A DNA stretch of 64,000 nt from Psychrobacter ciconiae. Its GTDB lineage: Bacteria > Pseudomonadota > Gammaproteobacteria > Pseudomonadales > Moraxellaceae. The DNA lies in NCBI RefSeq assembly GCF_904846055.1, contig NZ_CAJGYV010000001.1, positions 2,294,001 through 2,358,000 of the forward strand, written 5' to 3'. Below the pieces are notes generated by a model. That model saw only the letters and a list, made by a program, of their open reading frames with translations. It was not told where the DNA came from and did not search any database. The position numbers and the translations under genes are program-made. Below, piece by piece: positions 34,852 through 43,057 of the stretch; the first letter of the stretch is position 1; each line of letters starts with the position of its first letter.

Positions 34852-35601
34852 TTACTGCTCAAGCTGCGCCATCACCTCATCTGAGAAGGTCACGTTAGTA
34901 TAAACGTCTTGAACGTCGTCCAAATCTTCTAACATATCGATCATTTTCATCACTTTTTGCGCGTCATCGATGTTGTCAATCATAGCGCTGGTTGACGGTG
35001 ACATGGTGACTTCAGCATTATCAGAGATGAGTCCTGCCGCGTTAAGCGCGTCTTTGACCTGACCAAAATTATCGACTTCGGTGATGACGGTGAGGGTTTC
35101 GCCATCATTTTCGATGTCAGTTGCGCCCGCGTCAAGAGCCGTCAGCATCAAGTCGTCTTCAAGGGACAAGTCGCTAAAGCTAATCTCGCCGCGCTTGTTA
35201 AATAAATAAGCCACTGAGCCGGACGTTCCAAGGTTGCCATCGTGCTTGGTGAACGCGTGGCGAACTTCACTGACGGTTCGGTTAAGGTTGTCGGTCATGG
35301 TTTCGACCAGCACTGCAACCCCGCCGATGCCATAGCCTTCATAGCTGACTTCTTCCATATTGTCATTGTCGCCGCCGCCCGCACCGCGCTCAACTGCGCG
35401 TTTGATGGTGTCTTTGGTCATGTTGACTGACAGCGCTTTTTCGACAGCAGCGCGAAGTCTGGGGTTTTTATCAGGGTCAGGATCACCTTGCTTAGCAGCA
35501 GAAACAATTTCGCGAATAATTTTGGTAAAAATCTTACCTTTAACCGCATCTTGACGGGCTTTACGATGTTTGATGTTCGCCCATTTAGAGTGACCTGCCA
35601 T
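34852..35601 (-). CDS. yebC: YebC/PmpR family transcription or translation factor
   Basis: The 249-residue product has the invariant N-terminus [18 protein letters not shown] and the motif [21 protein letters not shown] of the YebC family. Members bind DNA as regulators (PmpR), and newer work links some of them to translation through difficult peptide motifs. It stands alone on its strand, facing ogt, and is divergent from the channel gene after about 220 bases. The length and all three domains look normal. Confidence 0.95.
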   Translation of the reverse strand: MAGHSKWANIKHRKARQDAVKGKIFTKIIREIVSAAKQGDPDPDKNPRLRAAVEKALSVNMTKDTIKRAVERGAGGGDNDNMEEVSYEGYGIGGVAVLVETMTDNLNRTVSEVRHAFTKHDGNLGTSGSVAYLFNKRGEISFSDLSLEDDLMLTALDAGATDIENDGETLTVITEVDNFGQVKDALNAAGLISDNAEVTMSPSTSAMIDNIDDAQKVMKMIDMLEDLDDVQDVYTNVTFSDEVMAQLEQ

Positions 35602-35820
35602 AACCTATCCTTAACTAATAACTAAAATAAAATAACGTGCAAAGCCTTAACTTGGTATGAAGGAGTGTTGTTAAAAGCTGAAGTTTGCTACACTGTAATT
35701 CCTAATTGCCATTGCCCAAATTGGCGTTCAATTGCGTTTTGATAACGCTTTGGCAATGCAAGGCTTGATATTATAAACCACTTTTGGGCGGATTAAATCA
35801 TGGCAAGCAAGTTATCTTGA

Positions 35821-36705
35821 GTGTCGTCTTTTTTGCGCCCATTGCCACCACCTCTTGATGAAGCACCGACATTTATGAAGCAGTCCAAGGCTGATAGCAT
35901 CACCCAATTGCGAAAGCGCATTCATATCATCATCGAGGGCACCGATACCAGACTTGGCAAGCTGTTTGATGTCGTGCTGCTCATTGCGATTTTAGCCAGT
36001 GTGGCAGTGGTGATGCTCGATAGTGTGCTCATCATGCGCTTGCGATTTGGGACGATATTTTTTTATGCCGAATGGTTTTTTACCATTTTATTTACCTTTG
36101 AGTATTTGCTTCGGCTGTTTTCTGCGCCCAACCGCTTACGGTATGTATTTAGCTTTTTTGGCATTGTTGACTTGCTATCGGTGTTGCCAAGCTATTTAAG
36201 CTTAATGTTTGTGGGCGTTCAATATCTGCTTGTGGTGCGGATTTTGCGGATTTTGCGCATATTTCGCGTGCTCAAGCTCAAAGCCTATATGCAGCAAGCA
36301 GGGTTTTTGGCATCAGCGCTTAAGACCAGCCAACAAAAAATCACGGTGTTTTTCTTATCACTTGTCTTGCTGGTGACCATTTTTGGCGCCGTCATTTATG
36401 TGGTTGAAGGTCCTGAAAATGGCTTTACCAGTATTCCGGTGTCGATTTATTGGGCGGTCGTGACCGTAACGACCACGGGATATGGCGATATGTCACCAAA
36501 AACACCGATTGGGCAGGCGATTGCAACGATGGTGATGATTACCGGTTACTCAATTATTGCCGTTCCCACCGGTATTTTTACCTCAGAGCTGGCGCGAAAT
36601 ATGCGACCTCAGCTTGATCCGATAGCTTGCCCCAATTGCGGCAAATTTGGTCATGCGGTTAATGCGGTATTTTGCGACCGCTGTGGTCATGCGCTTCACG
36701 TTTGA
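35821..36705 (+). CDS. Voltage-gated-type potassium channel with C-terminal zinc ribbon
   Basis: The 294-residue protein has six membrane segments. S4 contains regularly spaced arginines (VRILRILRIFRVLKLK), and the filter TTGYGD is at 218-223, predicting K+ selectivity. The last ~25 residues have two CxxC pairs in CPNCGKFGHAVNAVFCDRCG, a zinc ribbon that ordinary Kv-type channels lack. GTG 35821 opens the frame, and ATG 35875 (residue 19) is an alternative start; neither has a strong ribosome site. It is convergent with the ABC1 kinase, only 3 bases apart. Confidence 0.88.
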   Translation: MSSFLRPLPPPLDEAPTFMKQSKADSITQLRKRIHIIIEGTDTRLGKLFDVVLLIAILASVAVVMLDSVLIMRLRFGTIFFYAEWFFTILFTFEYLLRLFSAPNRLRYVFSFFGIVDLLSVLPSYLSLMFVGVQYLLVVRILRILRIFRVLKLKAYMQQAGFLASALKTSQQKITVFFLSLVLLVTIFGAVIYVVEGPENGFTSIPVSIYWAVVTVTTTGYGDMSPKTPIGQAIATMVMITGYSIIAVPTGIFTSELARNMRPQLDPIACPNCGKFGHAVNAVFCDRCGHALHV

Positions 36706-36708
36706 TAA

Positions 36709-38034
36709 TTACCGCTGATCGCGATTTGGCTCATTGCGGTTTAAATACTCATAAACGAGCGGCGATAAGTCAATTTTAACGCCCAAATTGACCAAGTTCC
36801 AATATTGCCCCGAAACCGTCCTATCCATCATCATGGTCATGGGCGAGGGCTGAAATTGATTAAAATATTTTAAAGCACTGCGCATTTGGCGGATCACGTC
36901 ATGATGAACTTGGCTTTTGGCAAAATCAAATTCTCCCTCAAAAGCCGGCGGGATAGATAACGGCTTCATGCCGATATCAAGCCAAGCTTTATAAAACTCT
37001 GCCGGAACATGACTGTCATCCTCACGGCGAATCCCAAGCGCGCGTAAATCCTGCTCAAGGGCGGTCACATCGAAGCTGACAGCATGGCGAACAAAGCGTA
37101 AAAACAGCTGAATCTCGCGGTCGCTATAGTTTTTAATGCCGCCAAAATCATAAGCAATGACGCTGCCATCTTCTTTAAAAGCAAAGTTGCCCGGATGCGG
37201 GTCACAGTGAACACGGTATAAGCCAAACAGTTGCCCTGCGGTGAAGTGAAATAAATGCCGCGCAATTTTTTGTTTGATGTCATTGTCCCACGTCGCTGCA
37301 ATGGCAAGGCTTTCGCCGCGCTCCTCAGTTAGGGTTAAGACGCGCCGAGAGGAGTGGCTGCTAATGACGCGCGGGATGATAATCCCCTCGTCACGGGAAT
37401 GGAACGCGCCAAACACACGGATATTTTGCGCCTCTTTAATATAATCAAGTTCATCTTCAAGACTTTGGCGAATCTCCAAAAACAGCTGCTCTTGAAGATC
37501 GCGGCTCATGTTTAACACGCCGGCGATTTTCAATGCCATGCGGACTTGTTTTAAGTCGCTGTCGCAGTTTTTATCGACATCTGGATATTGGACCTTGACC
37601 ACCACGTTTTGATTGGACGGTAGCGTTGCTCTATGAACTTGACCGATGGAGGCAGCGGCAAACGGTATTTCTTCAAAGTCCAAAAATAACTCATCAAGCG
37701 GCGCGCCAAGCTCACGCTCGACTTGCGATTTGATTTGCAAAAACGGCATCGGCGGCGCGTCTTTTTGTAGCTTTTCAAGCGCCGTTGCCACCTCTGCCGG
37801 AAACACATCTTTATATTGTGAGGCGATTTGCCCAACTTTCATCACCGCGCCTTTCATCTCACCTAAGGTATCGGCAATCTGAATCCCAACGTCTTGCAGC
37901 AACTCCGATCGCGCTTGCAGGCGTTTTTCTTCGTCGCTTGAGAGGTGCTTTAAGGAGTTTTTTGCAGCCTTTCCTGCAATGCTTGCGGTCATTCCAGCCA
38001 ATTTTATAAAGCGTTTTCCGGACGATTTTGCCAT
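36709..38034 (-). CDS. ABC1/UbiB/ADCK family atypical kinase
   Basis: The ABC1 family comprises kinase-like ATPases tied to ubiquinone synthesis and lipid metabolism. The KxGQ motif appears in GAVMKVGQIASQ near residues 63-74. FAAASIGQVHRATL is the Ala-rich loop, VVKVQYP holds the ATP-binding Lys, HCDPHPGNF is the catalytic-type loop, and AYDFGGIKNY is the metal-binding DFG-like segment. The protein is 441 residues and lacks the two membrane helices of UbiB, so it is more like the soluble AarF-type group. It is alone, convergent with the channel gene. Confidence 0.88.
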   Translation of the reverse strand: MAKSSGKRFIKLAGMTASIAGKAAKNSLKHLSSDEEKRLQARSELLQDVGIQIADTLGEMKGAVMKVGQIASQYKDVFPAEVATALEKLQKDAPPMPFLQIKSQVERELGAPLDELFLDFEEIPFAAASIGQVHRATLPSNQNVVVKVQYPDVDKNCDSDLKQVRMALKIAGVLNMSRDLQEQLFLEIRQSLEDELDYIKEAQNIRVFGAFHSRDEGIIIPRVISSHSSRRVLTLTEERGESLAIAATWDNDIKQKIARHLFHFTAGQLFGLYRVHCDPHPGNFAFKEDGSVIAYDFGGIKNYSDREIQLFLRFVRHAVSFDVTALEQDLRALGIRREDDSHVPAEFYKAWLDIGMKPLSIPPAFEGEFDFAKSQVHHDVIRQMRSALKYFNQFQPSPMTMMMDRTVSGQYWNLVNLGVKIDLSPLVYEYLNRNEPNRDQR

Positions 38035-38193
38035 TCATATCACCTTAAAAATTAGGGCAGGGTCGGTAAGTTTAAATAAAACCACCTAAAACGAACAATG
38101 ATTTTAATTAAGTGTGACTTGATATTCCATTGTGCTTCGGTTACGAAAGTTTTTTAAACCATTTTATGAGTGTGGCAATAAAATTTCAATGGA

Positions 38194-38703
38194 TTAAGCC
38201 GTTAATTCTACGCCATAAAGCTCAGTCAACCAATAATCAAGCGCCATCTGATAACCAAGCTTTCCTAAACCACAAATCACCCCAGTTGCCACATCACTTA
38301 AATAAGACACCTGCCGAAAGCTTTCGCGAGCGTGGACGTTGGACAGATGCACCTCAATAAAGGGCTTTTGGGTCGAAAGCAGGGCATCACGAAGGGCAAC
38401 TGAGGTATGAGTAAACGCCCCTGGGTTGATAATAACCGCATCAACTTGAGTGTCGCCAAGCAGCCCAAAATGTTGAATATCATCAATCAAGGTGCCTTCA
38501 TGGTTGGACTGGCAGCAAATAAGCTCAACGCCAAATTTTGCGGCGCGAGCAATCAGCCCCGCCTCAATATCTGCAAGAGTCGTATAACCATAAATATGCG
38601 GCTCGCGCTTACCAAGAAGATTTAAATTAACACCATTGACGACTAAAATGCGGTTATGAAATGAAGTTGCGGAAACCTCAGCGTTGCTTTGGACAGAAGC
38701 CAT
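38194..38703 (-). CDS. aroQ: 3-dehydroquinate dehydratase, type II
   Basis: The enzyme dehydrates 3-dehydroquinate in the shikimate pathway. [17 protein letters not shown] (residues 23-39) has the lid-loop Arg and the catalytic Tyr. [16 protein letters not shown] and [11 protein letters not shown] carry the conserved Asn, His and Arg. The start is ATG 38703, giving 169 residues; the frame extends to 38748 but begins with a hydrophobic stretch without family match. In many relatives accB and accC follow; here nothing follows in line, and the gene faces away from the cold-shock gene. Confidence 0.95.
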   Translation of the reverse strand: MASVQSNAEVSATSFHNRILVVNGVNLNLLGKREPHIYGYTTLADIEAGLIARAAKFGVELICCQSNHEGTLIDDIQHFGLLGDTQVDAVIINPGAFTHTSVALRDALLSTQKPFIEVHLSNVHARESFRQVSYLSDVATGVICGLGKLGYQMALDYWLTELYGVELTA

Positions 38704-39111
38704 AAAAAACTCAACGATAAAAAAGAAATTAAGAAGTAAAAAGCCCAATCCAAGTTAGGATTTGCAAGCCCTATCATAGCAAATCTGCTGCAAAATTTGC
38801 GAAAAAGGTGATAAAAGATGGCTTTTCGCTTAAAAATCGTGTTAAAAGACTTTATGTTACTAAAATCCCATGCTATGATATTTTTTAAGCCATAAACATC
38901 ACAAGTTTGTTACTGACCAACTTTCGGTCACAGCTTTTGTGAACTGGCACCGAGTATTTAAGCAGTTGAGCTTTACTATTAAGATATGTTTTGGCATATG
39001 TTTGATAGTTAAGATGCAGCGTCTTAAATGCTGATTTCATGACCTCAGCGCCCCTAACGTGCAATCCGCAAAGGAAGTTAGGACTAAGCATATTTTTTAG
39101 GAAGTTATATT
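38704..39111 (+). other. Intergenic region with the long cold-shock leader
   Basis: These 408 bases separate aroQ from the cold-shock gene. An extended -10, TGCTATGAT, is at 38871-38879, so the mRNA leader would be about 225 bases. Long structured leaders act as thermosensors in cspA-type mRNAs; the same role here is inference. The ribosome site TTAGGAAG lies close to the ATG at 39112. A minus-strand open frame inside the leader (38885-39091) looks spurious. Confidence 0.6.
38871..38879 (+). promoter_or_regulatory. Extended -10 promoter of the cold-shock gene
   Basis: TGCTATGAT matches the extended -10 pattern; GTTAAAAG upstream is only a weak -35. Confidence 0.5.
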
Positions 39112-39327
39112 ATGTCAGCTCGTGAACAAGGTACTGTTAAGTGGTTCAATGATTCCAAAGGTTTTGGGTTTATCCAACGCGACAGCGGTGAAGACATTTT
39201 TGTCCATTTTCGCGCGATTCAAGGTGACGGCTACCGCTCACTAAAAGATGGCGAAAAGGTTGAGTTTACCGTAGTTGAAGGTCAAAAAGGTCTGCAAGCT
39301 GAAGAGGTCAGAAAAATCGAAGGCTAA
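39112..39327 (+). CDS. Cold-shock domain protein (CspA family)
   Basis: The 71-residue product is a single OB-fold domain that binds single-stranded RNA and DNA and melts RNA structure. RNP1 is KGFGFI (residues 16-21) and RNP2 is DIFVHF (28-33), with TVKWFN before and GLQAEEV near the end. Its long leader suggests regulation at the RNA level. An RNA helicase gene follows 206 bases later, a sensible neighbour for RNA unfolding in the cold. Confidence 0.95.
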   Translation: MSAREQGTVKWFNDSKGFGFIQRDSGEDIFVHFRAIQGDGYRSLKDGEKVEFTVVEGQKGLQAEEVRKIEG

Positions 39328-39417
39328 AATAATAATAAACTTAGGGTTTTTAGAGGATTGAGACTTAAGTCATCAGCCAAAAGCCCTAACTGCTGTTATA
39401 CTAAGTCAAGTCCGGCA

Positions 39418-39442
39418 TTTTTTAATCGATGAGATTAAAAAA
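39418..39442. repeat. Perfect 10-base inverted repeat
   Basis: TTTTTTAATC and GATTAAAAAA flank a 5-base loop, GATGA. It lies between the cold-shock gene and the helicase gene. It might end transcription weakly or affect RNA stability; the stem is AT-rich, so it is not a typical terminator. Confidence 0.6.
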
Positions 39443-39533
39443 TAGTAAGGCTTGGCTTTTTTTGTATAACCACGCTTTTACATGATTGATATTCTAATTA
39501 ATTGTTAAGCGGTCAAGGTAGAAGGATTAATTC

Positions 39534-40688
39534 TTGAATCAATTTAGCACATTTAGCGATTTTCCGCTGTCTGAGCCGCTGCTAAAAGCGGTGGCTGACT
39601 TAGGATTTACTCATCTAACGCCCATCCAAGCGCAGATTTTGCCATTTACGCTTGCTCATCAAGATGCCATTGGTCAGGCGCAAACCGGAACAGGGAAAAC
39701 CGCTACTTTTTTAATCACTATTATTGAAGCGTTGCTAAAACGACCGTTTTTGGAGGATGAGCCGCGCTATTTGGGTGAGCCAAGAGCGGTAGTGATGGCA
39801 CCGACGCGCGAGCTTGCGCTGCAGATTTTTGAAGATTGTCAAGCGTTGACTAAGTTTACAAAGCTGCACAGCGTTTGTGTGATGGGTGGTACTAATTACG
39901 AAACTCAGCAGCAAGAGCTTGAGCGAAGCTTTGTGGATATTTTAATTGCCACGCCAGGGCGCTTGATTGATTTGATGCAAAAAGGAATGGTCTTTTTAGA
40001 TCGCGTTGAAGTATTGGTGCTTGATGAAGCCGATCGAATGCTTGATATGGGATTTATTCCAGACATTAAGCGCTTGGTTGGTCGAATGCCGCCTAATACC
40101 GATCGGCAAAGCTTACTATTTTCGGCGACCTTTAACCAAGATGTGATGAATCTGGCTTATCGCTGGCTGTTTGAGCCGCAGTTTGTCGAAATTGAGCCTG
40201 AACACAAAACCAGTGAACTGGTTGAGCAGCATTTTTATTTGTTGACCGAAAAGCAAAAGCTTGCCGCGCTTGAGCGTATTATTAGTGATGCAAATATGCA
40301 AAAAATGATTGTTTTTGCTAATCGTAAAGACCAAGTCAAGCGCCTGTATCAAAAGCTCAATCACAATCATGAGGTGGTGATGCTGTCGGGGGATGTGATT
40401 CAGCAAAAACGTGAAAAATACTTGCAGCGCTTTAAAGACGGTAAAGCAAAGATTTTGGTAGCAACGGACGTTGCTGGTCGCGGTATTCATGTGGATGACG
40501 TCAGCCACGTGGTCAACTTTACGTTGCCCGATCAGCCAGACGACTATGTTCACCGAATTGGGAGAACCGGTCGCGCCGGTCAAACAGGGGTCAGTATCAG
40601 CTTTGTCAGCGAAGATGATGCCTTTAACTTGCCGCAGCTTGAAGACCATTTAAAGATAAAACTGGTGCTTGAGCAGTGGCAGCCATAA
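39534..40688 (+). CDS. rhlB: DEAD-box RNA helicase (RhlB-like)
   Basis: This ATP-dependent RNA helicase unwinds short duplexes, often with the RNA degradosome. AQTGTGKT is at residues 49-56, then PTRELALQI, TPGRLID, DEAD at 164-167, SAT and HRIGRTGRAG. At 384 residues with almost no C-terminal extension, it fits the short RhlB type seen in Moraxellaceae. The start is TTG 39534, with GAAGGA 7 bases before it. RhlB versus another short DEAD-box helicase is inference from length. Confidence 0.88.
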   Translation: MNQFSTFSDFPLSEPLLKAVADLGFTHLTPIQAQILPFTLAHQDAIGQAQTGTGKTATFLITIIEALLKRPFLEDEPRYLGEPRAVVMAPTRELALQIFEDCQALTKFTKLHSVCVMGGTNYETQQQELERSFVDILIATPGRLIDLMQKGMVFLDRVEVLVLDEADRMLDMGFIPDIKRLVGRMPPNTDRQSLLFSATFNQDVMNLAYRWLFEPQFVEIEPEHKTSELVEQHFYLLTEKQKLAALERIISDANMQKMIVFANRKDQVKRLYQKLNHNHEVVMLSGDVIQQKREKYLQRFKDGKAKILVATDVAGRGIHVDDVSHVVNFTLPDQPDDYVHRIGRTGRAGQTGVSISFVSEDDAFNLPQLEDHLKIKLVLEQWQP

Positions 40689-40710
40689 GCATTACTTCAA
40701 ACCAAGCCTA

Positions 40711-40740
40711 AAAAAAGCCTTCGATGTTTGAAGGCTTTTT
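40711..40740. terminator. Intrinsic terminator after the helicase gene
   Basis: AAAAAAGCCTTC and GAAGGCTTTTT pair around GATGTTT. The next gene on the minus strand ends at 40754, so it may serve both. Confidence 0.85.
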
Positions 40741-40753
40741 ATGAGTTACTTTA

Positions 40754-41584
40754 TTAATGATAGTGTTCCATGGGCATGTCCTGATGGTTGTTATGAGCGT
40801 CTTGGATTTCATGGCTCATGTCCATATGAGCAGGGGGGTGAGCGTCAGATGTCATGGCTGGCATGTGCTGAGCGTGACCACTATGACCCCCATGCGATCC
40901 ATGATCGCCATGCAAGCTGCTCATGGCAATCGGAACAGCAATGACAGCCGCGCCTGATAGCATCATAATCGCGCCGTTCATTTGGCGAAGGCGTAAGCGC
41001 CCAATGTGACCGCGAAGCCAGCCGACGGTTTCGTGGGTCGCCACCAACATCGGAACGGTACCAAGACCAAAGGCAAACATGAGCGCCGCGCCCGTCACTG
41101 GGCTGTGACCAACGACAGCTATAAGCAGCGCACCATAGACTAAGCCGCAAGGCAAAAAGCCCCAAAGTAGCCCTGCGCTTAATGCCCTTGGAAACGTGTT
41201 TAATGGAAATACTTTTTTGCGAATCGGCGCCAGCAGTTGCCAAAATTTCATTCCTAAGCGCTCAAGCTTCGTCAAAAAAGGCGCCCCAAGCATCACCATT
41301 CCCACAAAAACCAGCACCAGACCTAATAAAATGCGCGGTAAGTTGTTATCTGCAATCAGCGGCGCTAGCACAGTTGTCCCAACCAATCCGGCAATCAACC
41401 CAAGCGTGGCATAGCTCAGCAGTCGCCCTAAATGATAGGTCGCCACTAAGGCGCGGCGCTTGGCAGGGGAAGCATCCTGCATCGACAGTCCAAAAGCGCT
41501 CACCAGACCACCGCACATTCCAAGACAATGCGGTGAGCCGAAAAATCCCATCAATACGGCAGCAACAACTAACGCTATAGTCAC
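40754..41584 (-). CDS. TauE/SafE-like membrane protein with His/Met-rich tail
   Basis: The 276-residue protein belongs to the sulfite-exporter-like/DsbD-transmembrane-like group found next to cbb3 oxidase assembly genes. It begins with GFFGSPHCLGMCGG, which has the conserved Cys pair (C20 and C24), and has about six membrane segments with LWGFLPCGLVYGALL. The last 55 residues hold about 13 His and 6 Met and look like a copper or other metal-binding tail. ccoS lies 43 bases upstream on the same strand. A role in copper supply to cytochrome oxidase is inferred from context. Confidence 0.85.
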   Translation of the reverse strand: MTIALVVAAVLMGFFGSPHCLGMCGGLVSAFGLSMQDASPAKRRALVATYHLGRLLSYATLGLIAGLVGTTVLAPLIADNNLPRILLGLVLVFVGMVMLGAPFLTKLERLGMKFWQLLAPIRKKVFPLNTFPRALSAGLLWGFLPCGLVYGALLIAVVGHSPVTGAALMFAFGLGTVPMLVATHETVGWLRGHIGRLRLRQMNGAIMMLSGAAVIAVPIAMSSLHGDHGSHGGHSGHAQHMPAMTSDAHPPAHMDMSHEIQDAHNNHQDMPMEHYH

Positions 41585-41627
41585 AAGACCTCTCCTAACA
41601 AATCGATGATAACTTGATAATCATGTT

Positions 41628-41846
41628 CTAGTCTTTGCTGCCTTTGGGCGTTGAAGAAGGCTTGGTAGGCTCGGGATCAAATGCTTGTAGCGTTTGCCGG
41701 CGCTCTTGACGGTCATCTAAAATGACGCGCTGAGAGGCGTTGTCTAAATCTTCGAACTGATTGGATTTGACAGCAAAGCGCACCGCCCAAATCGCCACCA
41801 CAAACAGCATGAGGCTAAGCGGAATTAATAAAAATATACTAAGCAT
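41628..41846 (-). CDS. ccoS: cbb3-type cytochrome oxidase assembly protein CcoS
   Basis: CcoS is a tiny membrane protein needed to put heme and copper cofactors into cbb3 oxidase. The 72-residue product starts with one membrane segment (MLSIFLLIPLSLMLFVVAIWAVRF) and is followed by QFEDLDNASQRVILDD, the CcoS signature. The C-terminus is polar. ATG 41846 is preceded by GAGGGAG; the frame continues five codons upstream. The oxidase genes themselves are not in this window, since the DNA upstream is intergenic. Confidence 0.85.
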   Translation of the reverse strand: MLSIFLLIPLSLMLFVVAIWAVRFAVKSNQFEDLDNASQRVILDDRQERRQTLQAFDPEPTKPSSTPKGSKD

Positions 41847-41981
41847 ACAAGACTCCCTCACTGGCAGTTACCATTATTATACATCGATTAGGGGGTAAAG
41901 TCAGAATTATCCTAATGATTTATCAAGTTTTGCCGTAAAATCATGCAGTTAAGGGCATGGATATCAGGCTATGTTTGTTGC

Positions 41982-42009
41982 TTAATATTAGCAAAAGCGC
42001 TAATATTAA
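41982..42009. repeat. Perfect 11-base inverted repeat
   Basis: TTAATATTAGC (41982-41992) and GCTAATATTAA (41999-42009) are exact reverse complements with a 6-base spacer, AAAAGC. It has no T-run. It may be the hairpin of a nearby mobile-element relic or a separate regulatory structure. Confidence 0.7.
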
Positions 42010-42039
42010 CTTGTTGCGTTGATTCAGCCAGTAGGCTGG

Positions 42040-42213
42040 CGTGACTTGTAATACCCTAAATACCTCCTAGTTTGTGGCGTGTCTTTTGGCAATCCTAACG
42101 GTAGCCACAATCTTAGAATAAGACCTAAGCATCATGGTATTAGCAAAGGTCGCGGTCGGGCTTGACCGTCTAGCGGTAGGAATCACCTCTCTAAAGAGAG
42201 GTGAGGAAGTCAA
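42040..42213 (+). mobile_element. Probable right-end remnant of an IS200/IS605 family element
   Basis: The segment ending at 42213 contains GTCGGGCTTGACCGTC, TAGCGGTAGGAATCACC and the hairpin CACCTCTC-TAAA-GAGAGGTG, then AGGAAGTCAA. This pattern, a hairpin followed by GAGGAAGTCAA, is the usual form of IS605-type right ends, where the tnpB 3' end and its guide (omega) RNA scaffold lie. No transposase or TnpB frame remains. The left boundary given is only approximate. Recognition is from memory of the family, not from a search. Confidence 0.5.
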
Positions 42214-42265
42214 ATTGACAGCGTATGTTGATAATCTATGAGGTCAGTCAAAAATATAGCTAATC

Positions 42266-43057
42266 CTAAAACGTCTTTACAAGCTGATCGCGAGGGGTTT
42301 TAAGCTCATCAAAGCTGACCTCATCAAGATTGCGGCAGTCAGCTTGCGGTTTTAGCACGTCGCGAAAGTAAGCGGCAAGCTCATAAACGGCACGGCGAGA
42401 ATGGCTTAGGTTTTGTGCAGGTTCTGCCCAATTAAGGGCGGTTGGCAGTGGGGCGTTTATTGGGGTCACGTTAATGTTATTTAGAGCAAATTGCCGCCGC
42501 GCTCGCGCCATATGATAGGCATCGGTAATCAGATAAATATGATGCAGCGGAATGCGCTTGGCGGTAAATCGGGCATTTTCGCAGGTATTCATGCTGGCAT
42601 TTTCGCTGATAATGCCGGTTACCCCATGCTCGCTGAGCCATTGCTCCATCCAAGGTGCTTCAGCCCCGCTGATCACCACCGGTAGCGGCAAATGGCGATA
42701 AGCGGCTGCCGCTGTTCGGACACGATTTAGGGTAAAGTTATTTAAAATGACTTGGTTGGCATGGTCGTTGGTCAAGCCGCCGCCAAGAACCACATAAGCG
42801 CTTGGCGGTGATTGGACCGCCGCACCTGTCATGGCAGGTATCGGCAGATGATTGAGAACATAAAGCACAGATTTTGAAAAAATAGGGGTAAATAGGCTGA
42901 CAATCACTAAGATAATAGCCGTTGAGCCACCGATAAAGAGCACATGGATGACTTTAAAAACCTTGATCGCGCGTTCCGCCGAGCGCAGATAATAGCGCCA
43001 AAGCCGCTTTGATAAGAGCGACTTGGGTTTTACGGATTTTTGAGGGTTAGCGGTCAT
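42266..43057 (-). CDS. DUF218 / YdcF-ElyC family membrane-anchored protein
   Basis: The 263-residue product has one membrane segment (VLFIGGSTAIILVIVSLF, about residues 39-56) and a periplasmic or cytoplasmic DUF218 domain: AYVVLGGGLTNDHAN, PVVISGAEAP, ENASMNTCENA and LITDAYHMARARRQF. ElyC-type members affect envelope assembly and undecaprenyl-phosphate use. The gene overlaps the 3' end of murB by 11 bases on the same strand, so the two are translated together; this fits an envelope role. Confidence 0.85.
   Translation of the reverse strand: MTANPQKSVKPKSLLSKRLWRYYLRSAERAIKVFKVIHVLFIGGSTAIILVIVSLFTPIFSKSVLYVLNHLPIPAMTGAAVQSPPSAYVVLGGGLTNDHANQVILNNFTLNRVRTAAAAYRHLPLPVVISGAEAPWMEQWLSEHGVTGIISENASMNTCENARFTAKRIPLHHIYLITDAYHMARARRQFALNNINVTPINAPLPTALNWAEPAQNLSHSRRAVYELAAYFRDVLKPQADCRNLDEVSFDELKTPRDQLVKTF

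Larger units (their letters stand above)
41847..42265. other. Gene-free region with hairpins and an IS605-like end
   Basis: No intact gene is seen in these 419 bases. Two marked features are listed separately: a perfect 11-base inverted repeat at 41982-42009, and an IS200/IS605-type right end ending near 42213. A smaller inverted repeat, CAGCC-AGTA-GGCTG, is at 42026-42039. Confidence 0.6.

Noticed and set aside
38885..39091. Minus-strand frame of 68 codons in the cold-shock leader
   Set aside because: It lies opposite the leader and promoter of the csp gene and has no ribosome site or known family.
42026..42039. CAGCC-AGTA-GGCTG inverted repeat as a terminator
   Set aside because: It has no T-run and is too short; it was kept only as a note on the gene-free region.
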